This document shows positions 37,261-48,799 of a stretch of 64,000 bases of DNA, one piece after another. Position 1 is the stretch's first letter; every line of letters begins with the position of its first letter. A program made the translations under genes and the position numbers. Under the pieces are notes generated by a model, which did no database searches, was not told the origin of the DNA, and worked only from the letters and a program-made list of their open reading frames with translations. Source of the stretch: Sipunculus nudus (lineage: Eukaryota > Annelida > Sipuncula > Golfingiida > Sipunculidae); contig CM049313.1 in assembly GCA_026874595.1 (NCBI GenBank), positions 49,029,659-49,093,658 of the forward strand. Direction: 5' to 3'.

Positions 37261-37959
37261 TTTTATGTATTTTTATGTCGCCAGCATGTTTTTCAAATCC
37301 ATTAGTAGATTTCACTTCAGGACCTGTACCATTGGATAGATCGTCATCTGAGCTTGCTGTACATATGTAACATGACCAGGTGGCACTCACCACTGTCCTT
37401 GTTCTTAAATGGAAAACTTAAAAAATCGACTGATTTTTAAAGAAATGCTGTGTCGCCAAAGCAATCCTTTATTTTCAGTTCAGTAGCAAGATAGTGTAAA
37501 GAGAGTATTGTGAGTTATTAGCTTTGTTAAGCCAGGTAATACATGCTCATGAATGTAAAAAAGATATCAAAACACACCTTGCATAATTTCCCTTTGAAAA
37601 GAAAATTGAAAAATAAATGTCTCCATAGCCATGTGTTCTCCTTTTCTAAATGACAGAATTAAAGCAAAGACATAATGAGGCATAAATTCCTCGTTACAAG
37701 GATAAAACCAAACCATATCTTGCAAATAATACATGAGAAAGCAAACTATTTTTCACAACATATAAATTCAGCTGAGATTGGTCAGGGTCAGATGTCACAT
37801 CCACAATGCTAATAAATTTAAAAGCTGTTGATTTATTGTACTGGGACAGTGTCCTGAATATTCTGGATAAAATGTATCAAAGTGAAGTTGCCAATTGGTC
37901 ATCAGCCCCAAAGAACTCGGATGGATGTGAAATGTTAATGTAGGTCCTATCTGATGCCT

Positions 37960-38330
37960 ATTAAGCAGAGATAATGTCGTGTATATCTTTATGAAAATGG
38001 GCCAGAAAACGCCGATCTCAATACAAAAAGGCTGTTCGTTTTGTTTATATCCACATGTTTACAACATGTGGGGACCGCAAAGGTAATCTTAATACATGCA
38101 ACAAGGACTTCTGGTGGCAAGTCAGATGAACCAGTGCCTTTGAAAAGGGCTTTTTGCGATTATAGTGACCTTTCAGCTTCCGCACATGTGGAACCAACAA
38201 TGTAAGGAAACAAGGTTATTTTTGTTTGTCAACAATGGTGCATGTACCGTGTTTACAAGGAGCTTGTAGATAAACATACGTAATAAGAATTTTTCGTAAC
38301 AGGAATATTATACAATACATTAATTATGTA
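37960..38330. repeat. Divergent copy of TTAA-flanked MITE family
   Basis: It contains GGGCCAGAAAACGCCGAT, GGCTGTTCGTTTTGTTTAT, CACATGTTTACAACATGTG and TTTGTCAACAATGG in the order seen in the other copies. The ends are too decayed to place. Confidence 0.6.
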
Positions 38331-38409
38331 TGCGGAGTAAGCAATACATCACTATACCTCTCCACTTCCCTTTTATCAAATATTTATTTATATCTGTACT
38401 TTCATATTA

Positions 38410-38859
38410 TTAAAGGTGCCGATTAACCTACCTTCTGAAAAAAGAATTTATGTGATTTCTGGCTTCCCCTGTATATATAAAGATCTAAGGGTAATGTTGT
38501 TTGTGAAAAGTTCTTATAAGGTTTCATGAGGGATGAATGAATTTGTTTATCAGCAACATGTTTGTAAACACAGCAGTGTTGACAAATGGGTATAACATGT
38601 AACATGTATATGCCTAGGTAGAAAGGTCACTTGTTGCAAAATGCGATTTGCAAAGCTCTGGCTTATATTTGACTTGCTGCAAGATGTCCATGTTGAATTT
38701 GTTTTTATTATTTTGACAGCCCTCTCCCCATATTATAAACATGTTAATAAAAACAAAACAAGCAGCCCGTGTGTGGTGATATCCATGTTTTCTGGCCTAT
38801 TTTTATATCCTCTAAGGGATTACCTTTATAAAGGTCAGATAGGTGATTGCCACCTTTAA
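38410..38859. mobile_element. TTAA-flanked MITE, near-complete copy
   Basis: The left end is TTAAAGGTGCCGATTAACCT and the right end, complemented, is TTAAAGGTGGCAATCACCTA. TTAA is present at 38410-38413 and 38856-38859, consistent with a TTAA-targeting (piggyBac-like) element. It is about 450 bp, non-coding, and in opposite orientation to 34870-35345. Confidence 0.7.
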
Positions 38860-40799
38860 AAGGAAAAGCCATGTCTGTGATATAAATATTTTTTTTTGGT
38901 GCCCATTTTACATGTATTAAAATTTTCCCCCACACACTTTCGACATGCTTTCTGTGCCTTTTTAAAATTACATATGCATACATGTAAAAGCATGTTTTCA
39001 GTGTATATTTTCTTTTAACATCCTAAAGCAAATGTAGTCCATATGCAATTTTGCCATCCCGCAGCCCCCACAGAACTTTATATAATTATATTTGTTAATT
39101 CTTGGAATATTTTTCAGGAACTTCAACCTCTGTAACCCACACACAGGCACACAATTTGATTTACTTCATATCAGTCTGATATCATTCTCTAATTATAACC
39201 TTGTATATAACAATGTTTGCATTTCCAGTCACTCTATTCTTATTGTTAAGGCCTTATATAAACTTACTGTACAAACACAATGAAGGAGAAATATATCGGC
39301 CATATTATCTAATCCCCAAGTTAACTGGCAAAAATTCCTTTTTTATTTTATTTGTAATAATGTGCCCAGCTTGACACATGTTTATAAAGTTGGCTCCATA
39401 TGCGCAACATGACATATTATAAAAAAAAATATTTAGTCATTATAATACATAAGATTCCCCATTATCCACTTTTTCTGCGGTTGTTCTCTTTTATATAGAA
39501 TATCTTTTCATATACCATATCTTGCTGCCACACATACCTAGCTCTTCATCTATCTTCCTGTTCTATCTCTTTATCTATCTTCCTGTCTATTCTTCTGAAA
39601 TTGCAGAGTTTTGTGTTTCCATTTAACTTTTTAAAAGTGATTAAACACTGTTCATTCAAGACAAGCATTTTATATTTTTTGGAGATCATGAATATTTCCC
39701 ATCTCAAAGAAATAAAAAACATAATTGATCATAAATAGTTTTCAGATTCATACAATATGTCTGTGGGTGAATTATATCTCACTAATCCCTGCATGTATAT
39801 TAGGTACTGAGAAACATGTCTTCCATAGATTTGTTCCTTCTTAATAAGTAGATATCTTGTTATGATTTTGGTGTTCTTCTTTACATGCCAATTGTCTGAA
39901 TATTATAAGTATCTCGCCATCCCACTTATTTGTATATTCAGTTTAAGATTCAGGGTCATACAGAAAGGTTGGTAGTTTCCTTTAATCTATTCATGGTAAG
40001 TTTGGGTAATTTTTTTTATTTCTATTATTCCGAACCATCATTGGTTATTAAATTTAAGATGAACGATCAAATAGATCTAGTTCTATTGGTCATATAGATC
40101 TAGCTAATTTTCCAACTCTGCTGATACTGGTTAATGCATCATAACACAAATGCCTATATCAAGTACTTAAAATAAAACATTCCTTCAACAGGTGTTTGTT
40201 GTCGTATATAGTACGTATTTCAAATACATAAAAACCTTGTGTTCTCCTTTACATCGACAACCTCTGTTTTGATGCCACATGTGGAATATTTTTTCTGCCT
40301 TCTGGCTCATGGAGTGAATTAATTTTGGGAAAATGAGATATTGTCTCATTGATAAAAGGTCAGGACCAGCCAAGGTCTTACTTTCCAATGTTACACATAA
40401 ATCAGAAATACATGTTTTAAAATGTTCAGAAAACGTGTTTTATCCTAGGAAGACAACCTTTATTTTTCATATGCTTTACTGACACACATTTATATACACA
40501 CCAAATAGCGCCATAACGTTTTTTTCCTCAATACATGATTTTCTGTTCAGTGCTTGATCTCGAGGTATTGCAGAATCATGGAGCATTTTTTATTTGAAGA
40601 CATTTTACTTGCTTCAGTAAAAATGGTAAAGGAGATCACACACTAAATGCATACCTTATTTTGCTCATATGACAAAATATGAAGGAGTGTAGTCCGGATG
40701 CTGTAATTTCTGGTACCTATTTTAGAAGACATGTACTTTCAGGCATTATAATTATTTACACGATATTTGAAATTTTATTTTGCTCATTTTTCCAAACTG

Positions 40800-41580
40800 A
40801 AAAGTTGACACTTAAGAAAATCTAGCCCATATAGCTGAGCTGCCAATAGGGGAAGAAACTGATTGATTTGGATTTCACAAGGTCAAAGGTCTCCATCACA
40901 GGGGCCCATCTGTCCACATATTTGTTTCTGGATGATAACTCCAATTTTGATTGACATATTGGTTTCAATTTTGACTTATATATGACCCACCAATAATGAA
41001 AGATCCCGTTTGATTTTTGGGTCATAAGGCCAAAGGTCAAGGTCATAGGACCCACTTCTTTAAAAGATTGTTGATGTATTGTCAGCTAAACTTTCTGTCC
41101 CAAACATTCTATCTTCCAGATGTTGCTCACCTGCAAATATTCGAAGTAAATGATGGATTTTGGGGTCACAAGGTCAAGGTCATAGGGGCCATCAATCCAC
41201 ATATTAGTTTCCAGATGATAACACCAGTTTGGTTTGAAGTATTGGTTTCAAACTTGACTTATATATGGCCCACCACTAAAGTAAGAACTGTTGATTCTGT
41301 GGTCATGAGATCAAAGTTCAAGGTCACAGGACCCACTACTTTAAAAAGATAGTGGATGCATTTTTAGGCCAAATTTTTCATCTCAATCCTTCCATCATCA
41401 ACATGTGGTGCACCTGCCAATAGAGGGGAAGTTTCCTTTTGATTTTGGGGTCATAAGGTCAAAGGTTAAGGTCACAGGGCCCATCCATTCACAAATTAGT
41501 TTATGGATGATAACTCCAGTTTGGGTAGACAGGTTTGCTTCAAACTGATCAGAAGACCCATATTTTGGAAAACCTCATAA
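40800..41580. repeat. Repeat with AGGTCA half-site arrays, copy 2
   Basis: About four degenerate internal units share GGTCAAAGGTCAAGGTCA-type words and CATCTGTCCACATATTTGTT-type words. Frames within it are not coding. Confidence 0.85.
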
Positions 41581-41585
41581 ACATA

Positions 41586-42019
41586 TACTGTGGTTGCCTT
41601 TTTGTTCGCGAGGGTTTAAATTTCGCTATATTCGTGAATGAGAAATAATCGCGAAAATGAAACCCTCGGGAAATATTGGCCCAATTAAGTATGTCCTTTT
41701 TATTCAGTGAAACCAATATTTGTATGTGAATAGGTTAGAACAGTGAGACATTTTATAATACATTCCATTATGCAGGTAAAGGGAAAACGTCCCCTTAAAT
41801 TTGAACTAAACCTCCTGTACTGTGTGTACAGAACCATCGTTATATGAGTAGAATAACACAAACTCATGAATTTTTCTCATTTTATAATACAAACAGGTAT
41901 GGCTTTACTAAATTTTTATATAGGTTCTGGAGAGATCACGAAAATGAAACCCTCGCGAATCATTCAAAATAGAGAAATTGCGAAATTTCAGCCTCGCGAA
42001 TATGAAGCCAACCTCAGTA
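41586..42019. mobile_element. MITE with ~40-bp inverted ends (TACTGNGGTTG)
   Basis: The left end TACTGTGGTTGCCTTTTTGT mirrors the right end TACTGAGGTTGGCTTCATAT. Both continue into TTCGCGAGG and AAATTTCGC. Internal CGCGAAAATGAAACCCTCG words are repeated. It is about 434 bp with possible TA target duplication and no coding capacity. Degenerate related words occur at 46270, 46480 and 46810-46900. Confidence 0.75.
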
Positions 42020-42179
42020 TCCTTATAGACAATTGCAGCTGAGCGTCGAGACCCATATGTCCCTAGTTTAATATTTATTTGTTCGAGGTCACCGCCTCCA
42101 TTTTTTAATGCTTGCTTAACTTAGAATTTGACATCTGCAGAATTCTATTCTGGTTTCAGACTACATGACAGGGCAGTAT

Positions 42180-42440
42180 CCCATGATTCCTATAATTTTA
42201 TATACTGGTGTTAACCAGGCACAGTGACAAATGCACCTGTGGGTCCTGGGTCGGACCATCAAGGAACCCCCTATATTCGCACTCCTTTGTGAGTGAAGCA
42301 CAGCCATTTGGCACGACCTGCCCTTAAAGCCTGCAGAGCGCTCATCCTGGGTTAATTGGTCCCAACCGTGAAAATTCTCATCATCTCACCTGAGGTTCAA
42401 ACTCAGAATCTACTGGCTTTGAGCCTTGTGCGCAATCCTC
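42180..42440. repeat. Possible tRNA-derived SINE fragment
   Basis: A perfect 5-bp stem with a 7-base loop, CTGAG-GTTCAAA-CTCAG, resembles a tRNA T-arm and pol III B box. I cannot fold a complete cloverleaf around it, and no A box or poly-A end is clear. Confidence 0.25.
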
Positions 42441-43261
42441 AAGGCACAGAAGCTGGTAATTTTCTGTAGCTATACCTTAACAATAGGCAATAGCTATCTG
42501 GCATTTATTTATTTGCCAAAGTTCAAAGTATTCATAAAACTTTAAAGTCAAGTTTAGTTGCTAATTTGAATATTTCATCAAGGTTCAGTAATTGTGGTTT
42601 CTTCATAGAGTGCATGGGACAATGAAGTATAAGACTCGTGAAGCCTAGCTGCTGTATCTATGAGTACATTGTGTGACTGTGGTTTCTCATGCGATGTTGC
42701 ATGCAGACAGATACAGGAAACAATAAAAGCACTGATGTCTGTGTAAGATGCAGCTCGAGAGTATAGTTAATGTGAAGGGATCTGGAGCCAGACTCGCTGC
42801 TGATAAAACTAGAACGACCCAAAAAGTCACATGCAGCAGTATGATATATCTGACCATGTGATTGTCAAGGTTCACGGCCTGGAATTAATTTAAGAAAACC
42901 ATCTGTGCATATAATCAAGTTTATTTGAGAACAAGAGTAAAAAGTTTCAGTATTTCTGTAAATCGTCCGGTCCACTTTGTTGAAATTCTGTTAAATGAAA
43001 TTTATATATAGAACTCTTCAGTTTAACTGAAATTCTTATTCCATAAATATTAAATTGACTGTTTTATTTCAACATTTCAAACAGATCATTTGATTAATTT
43101 AAACTAAAACTTTTTGTATTGGATCCATCTTCACCCAGTTAAAGGTTAACAGTTGTAAGCCAGAATACTAACAGTTCTTGAACAAAACAAACATACTGCA
43201 GTAACAAACACACACAGGCTGACATGTATATCCATGCAAGTGGCTTGCTTATGTTATTGTC

Positions 43262-43529
43262 CAGGGCTTGACATTAACTTTTGAAAGTACTTGCCCAGTC
43301 AGCCAAGTAATATCTAGTTTTTACTTGCCCTACATGAACTTTTACTTGCCTTACAAAAATTATTGATTGTATTTAAGAGCTCGAACATCTTTTATTAGGG
43401 AAAAAGGTTTATGTTGGACCCAATTGCTTGGTCGTCCAAGTAGGAGGTGACTTTTAGTTGCCCTCTCACAATTATTTCTGAATTTTCACTTGCCGAGGGC
43501 AAGAGGTTAACCGTTAATGTCAAGCCCTG
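43262..43529. mobile_element. MITE with CAGGGCTTGACATTAAC inverted ends
   Basis: The left end CAGGGCTTGACATTAACTTT is matched by the complemented right end CAGGGCTTGACATTAACGGT. TTGTC directly flanks both sides (43257-43261 and 43530-43534), a possible target duplication. Internal CTTGCCC words are repeated. It is 268 bp and non-coding. Confidence 0.8.
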
Positions 43530-45808
43530 TTGTCTACAACAAATTTTTTATATTAATTTTTAAGTACAAATTTGTTCATTATTTTACATATGCTGTTTGT
43601 TGTATGCTGTTGTGTGTATTTTGTCCTCACAATGTCTATTTGGGGAAGTAAACATGGAGGACTCGAGTCTGGACTGGTGTACTGTTTATAGGAACTTGAC
43701 TCAGGGGAGTTGCACTTAGACTAGTACTCGTAACTCGGAAGTAAGGACTGAAGAAATCAGGTCGAGTCCTTCTCAAGTCCAGTAGAAAGAAAGCTCTGTT
43801 ACATAGTATAAAGATGTTTATGTACATGTGCAAACTATTAACAGAATATGACAAAAAAAGGTACAAATGTTACAGCTTTATGTGATTAATCATTAAAATA
43901 CAAACCATATATAAAGAAACAAAAAAATATAGTATTTTTCATTTTACCCATGGTAATTTCCATTTTAAATTTCCTTTTTATAAGAGGATTTTATTGGACT
44001 CTGACATGGACTTGGATTCAGGGTTCCAGATGGTCAGATTCAAAGAAGGTAGATTTTGACTTGAATCTAGAGCATTCATTCTTGGACTCAGACCTGTTTG
44101 GCCTGGACTCTGACTTGGGCTCAGATGGTGGTGGACTCGACTACATCCATGGTAAACATGTGAAGGGTTAACTTTAACAAACTTCTTTTTGCTGTTATAT
44201 ATACCTGAAAAGCTGAATAATATGCCCCATAAAGTCTGTATAAAGTAAGATCTAGTATATTTTAACACAATCAAAAGCACATGCACAGACAAACAAACAC
44301 ATAGACACTGCATACACAGACACACATGCAGATACATATTTACACACATTCACAGACAGACAAAGAACTACACATTCAATTACATACAGGGATTTACAGA
44401 CTCAGAGAGATCAAGACACCACAGATCAGCAAATACACTAACACATACATGCATAAACCAGTGAAAATAATGGTTTCAATCCTGGCCTGAAGCAGGGTAT
44501 GTAAAACATGTTTGTATGTCACATTACAATGACTCATGAATTATAACTCAGAGGACTGACTGCAGGTGACCTGACCCATCTTGAGTGCAAGGACAAAAAA
44601 TGTCCACAACTAAGTCGGGTAATATATATGGATTTAATGAACAACCCCTCTGTTGTTCCGTATGGGACTGAGTCATACTTGGTTTAGACACTTTGTATTT
44701 AATATTTACATTGAGTCAGGAAAAGGTTGGAGTGTTCTCTGAGGTCATAACCTCAGTGAGGAATGTCAATACAAACTGTCATTATTAATTCTTCCACCTA
44801 AACCTAATCCTCTGAGGAAGAATTTTCTATTTATCAAGTATATGCTCCTGTTGGATCTGTATAAATGTTATAAACTGGGGTAAGAGGAGGTGTATACAGC
44901 TTGTCAGAGCCATATGGAACATATACAAATGCTGTGTATTGCATATTAGGGAGTCTCTGAATATGATTTTACCTCTTATCGGTTTTCAGCAGTGGCAATA
45001 ATAGTCTCTTTCATTGAAAGATATATATCTCTATATTCTCTAGAGTAACCATATATTTAGGCTGTGTCACTGATATATACATTTTTGTACAAGATACTCT
45101 ATATATCATCAAATCAGTTATGCATCAGATATTTGAAGCCATGAATGCATCACAGGTCAGCTCTGTCCTCCAGAGCAAAGGCCTCCATTTGATTCTCACT
45201 ATTAACCTGGAAAAACAAGTTTTCCCATCTCACATTGGTAAAGAATTTTTAAAATACATAATATGGTGAACCAGCTTACCTTTAAAATTGATCGGATTGT
45301 TATTTTGGTTTCACCCTAAAACTCCACAAAATTTATTAAAAATCCATTCACAACTCTTGTGTCAGTTGAAGTTGCTAAAAAACAAACTCTCCAATGACAG
45401 CAAAAACCTAATTACTCTTTGGCTGATGTATAAAATATAAAAAGAAAAATAAATTTGTAATTTAAAGAATACCATTTTTCACTTTCTGTTATTTGGTATT
45501 ATAATATCTGCCATGAATACTTTTATGATAAAATACCTTCCTGAATATGTGGTTCAGGTGAGATAACCTTACACTGGTGACAGAGATAACACAACTAAGG
45601 AATATAATAGCATATATTTGTCATGTTATCAGTAAATTTGTTAGTGCATGCACCTGTACTGAGCTATACACAACGTACCACTCAGGCAGATGGTGGGAAA
45701 TGATTCCACCAGCAAAAATGGCACTCAGTTAAACATCTGCAGTAATAAATATACCCAGTGTCATGAAGCCTTCATTGTTTCTGTCAGAAAAACGGCAAAT
45801 ATTTAGAG

Positions 45809-45973
45809 TATTGTGGAACCTGCCTGAAAGACCACCTGTCTTTAAAAGACCACCCTTAAATGAACCGAATACATTCAAGTTTGTTATAACTGACCCATCT
45901 AAAAGGACCACCTGTAAATTAGGACCACTTTCAGCCAGTCCCATGGGTGGTCTTATAACACAGGTTTCACTGC
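45809..45973. mobile_element. Pogo/Tigger-like MITE
   Basis: The left end TTGTGGAACCTGCCTGAAAG and ACCACCTG mirror the complemented right end CAGTGAAACCTGTGTTATAA and GACCACCC. Frames on both strands overlap and contain these repeats, so they are not genes. It is about 165 bp, similar in size to the element at 20257-20421. Confidence 0.75.
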
Positions 45974-46233
45974 ATGTATATGCATATGTACTTAACATAG
46001 TACAGTTAAGTAAGACAAAAAGGGGAAAAAATTATAACTTCTTTTGAATAAAATTATTTTTCCAGACGGATTTTATCCAGACAGAAAAAGAGAAAAATTA
46101 ATTTGCACAAAAGCATGACATTTTAATGAAAAACTGATAAATTTATAAATTTTAAGGTAATTCTCATTGTTTATTACAGAAGCCAGATTTAGCAGATGAC
46201 ATCACAGGAATAACACACAGCTATAGTCAGTTC

Positions 46234-46648
46234 CAAGGGTGTCAGTATTGTGACATTTGTGAAAGGCATATTATCGCGAAAATAAAACTGTATAAATTAG
46301 TCACTTTATCTGAACAGTTGAATAGTCTTTAATACTGTAGTTAAAGACACTAGCCTAAATGGCATCTCATTAACATCATAATCCCTGCAACATTGAGAAA
46401 CAAAAGATTGATAAATAATTGTATATATATTATAATATCTCAAGGGTGTCAGTATTGTGACATTTGTGAAAGGCATATAATCGCGAAAATAAAACTGTAT
46501 AAATGAGTCACTTTATCTGAACAGTTGAATTGTCTTTAATACTGTAGTTAAAGACACTAGCCTAAATGGCATCTCATTAACATCATAATCCCTGCAACAT
46601 TGAGAAACGAAAGATTGATAAATAATTGTATATATATTATAATATCTC
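46234..46648. repeat. 207-bp tandem duplication, about 98% identical
   Basis: Units begin at 46234 and 46441 with CAAGGGTGTCAGTATTGTGA and both contain ATCGCGAAAATAAAACTG. Only about four single-base differences are visible, so the duplication is recent. Confidence 0.95.
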
Positions 46649-48718
46649 ATATATATATTCCCAACAAAGCAAAGACATGTACTACTTTTATGAAAATATA
46701 GAATGCCCATTCAGTATTCTCCTAGCTAGGTTGTCATTAAATTATTACGACTTTTTGAGAATACTTTTTACTTCACATGACGGATATATTCTTTAGTAAG
46801 TATATTCTTTGATGAGATCACAAAAACAAAACCCTCGCAAAATACTGTTAAACAAAAATCTTTGAATTTAACCTTGTGAATATAAAACCATGGCAACCAC
46901 TTCACATCCCTAAACATACTTACAAAACACTAGTTGTTGACCAGCTGTGACTCAGCTGTATGTGTACATTATTCATTACATCTGTACCAGGCCAAGAATC
47001 TGTGAGATCATTCACAAGAAATGTACATATATGAATAAACATTCTTCCCTTATGCAAAACATTGGTATTCTTTTATTATTGTTTCAGAGGTCATTAAAAT
47101 ATCCAGACAAAATCCTTATCAGGATTCGGTCTGGCCTAAACACCGATGATCCATTAATAATAAGGAACTTTAAATATTCATGATATAGCATGGCAGTACA
47201 CAAATCAATTCTAGAACCCTTAGCTATTACATAGCAAGAAATAACCTGACTACCCTACTTCATGTTGATTAAGGATTATACATAATATTTTTTTTAAAAT
47301 TTGGTTCTTTGAAAATGTATTATATCAATAAATCATTCTTCTAAGGACTCCTTGCTTCTTACAAAGTACTGACGTGGACACAGTCAGTTACTGGATACTG
47401 AATATAAGATCATAAGTTCTGTCTTATGAGAGATTCATTTTATTAATATTACTATCTGTCTATTAATTTAATTAAATTTCTCATAATATTCATAAACCAG
47501 GGTATTGCAGTAGCATATATTTGTGCTTGCATTTATTGCACCAGTCGCAGACTCTTGAGCAATCAGATGTTCAAAACAGCACTAATTAATACAGAGGTAC
47601 CCATAATTATATAGAGGTTAGAGACTACCATCCATTATCATCAGTATCATCAATTTATAAACTCAAATGTTGACACTTGCAGACCTTGTCCTTTTCTTGA
47701 GAGAAGTGTGTAAATTAAGCTTATATTTATCACAAACAGTGGTATTTAGTTTTATGGAAGTGTGGCCTGGAACGAAGTGTCACTATTGTGGAGTCCTAGG
47801 AGATGAGATCTTTATCACAGTTATGGTACATGTAGGAGGCCACGCACAAATATGTATAGGTCCAGGACAATGCCTGATGGTACATTTATACACGCTATTT
47901 ATCTCTCACTGCATTGTTACAGATTGTCAGAATATCTAGAGGAAAACAATATATGATACATAGTGCAGTGGTTACTCATTCAGTGAAGACTGTATAATGA
48001 GTTTATTGGTGATTTTGAAAGGTCAATAAAAATAAAATTTATGACATAATAAATACTTAAAACCAGCTAGCAGCTAATTAAGAGTAAAACAGCTCAGTTC
48101 GTCCTGAATTCTCTTCTGTTTTCTTACTGTGTGGTTAACTTAGCAGATGTAGGACATAGCAAAATGGAAATAAAATATAATTAAACAAGAATATTAGAGA
48201 TCCATAAAAACATTGAATCATATCATAAAAATGATATAGCAAGTAGTGGTTTCTGTATTTTATCATTATTTCCCTTATATATATAGAAATATAGAGATGA
48301 GACAAGTTAAAGCTAAGATTTGGTATGATGAAATAAGTAAAAGTTAGAAAATAAAGGCAGGATTGTTTGATTAATATATAAGGCACAGAGGAATAATCGA
48401 AGGATTAGTATTTGATTTACTCCAGTTTGGTATCAGAATAAAACAGGTAAAACTGTATTTTACCCTTTTCCTGCAGACCTTTAGGGGAAAAGATCAAAGT
48501 AATCTAGTATGTAGAATATTGCTTTAACCTAAATGCTACAGACATATTTTGTACACTTGTGTGACATGGTAGGTACCGTATTCATATCACAGCTTTATGA
48601 CGTCAGGGGGATTGACAACACTTGTGTAGTGAATACTGCCATCAAGCTGTCAGATAAAAAGGTATTCTTGAGTTATTATGAGAGAATATAAACACAGTAT
48701 AATCCCTTGTCATTTCAG

Positions 48719-48799
48719 GACTGGAAGAAATATTGGATTGTGATTCGTGGGAATATACTGTTCATCTTTCATAACCAGAAGACCACGCAAAGAGAGTCG
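48719..48799 (+). CDS. Gene B (STAP-like adaptor) exon 2: PH strands 2-3
   Basis: This exon encodes residues 41-67. KKYWIVIRGNILFIFHN is a strong PH-domain signature: the basic residues and WxxIRG turn match the strand-2/strand-3 hairpin of PH domains, close to the YKKFW and YxxYWTELRG patterns of STAP proteins. The acceptor is CATTTCAG and the donor is TCG|GTCAGT; both borders are phase 0, consistent with the rest of the gene. At 27 codons it is short and would be missed by length-based searches. Confidence 0.8.

Larger units (their letters stand above)
26853..48718 (+). other. Gene B intron 1, about 21.9 kb, repeat-rich
   Basis: The donor is GTAAGC and the acceptor is TTTCAG at 48713-48718, phase 0. 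No additional coding exon of the PH domain is needed, because the exons on either side join into a coherent fold. Identified contents are listed separately: TA microsatellites, several MITEs, two copies of a ~500-bp repeat, repeats carrying DR1 half-sites, and tandem duplications. A G-run preceded by CAGGGGCGGATCCAGGA near 32457-32532 looks like one end of a hAT-like element. The remaining stretches are AT-rich with no feature I can support. Confidence 0.7.

Noticed and set aside
42180..42440. tRNA gene
   Set aside because: Only a T-arm-like hairpin is visible; no complete cloverleaf or A box, so it is listed at most as a SINE-like fragment.
45729..46047. Overlapping frames of about 90 codons on both strands
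   Set aside because: Both run through the pogo-like MITE, and their apparent protein repeats are its inverted ends.
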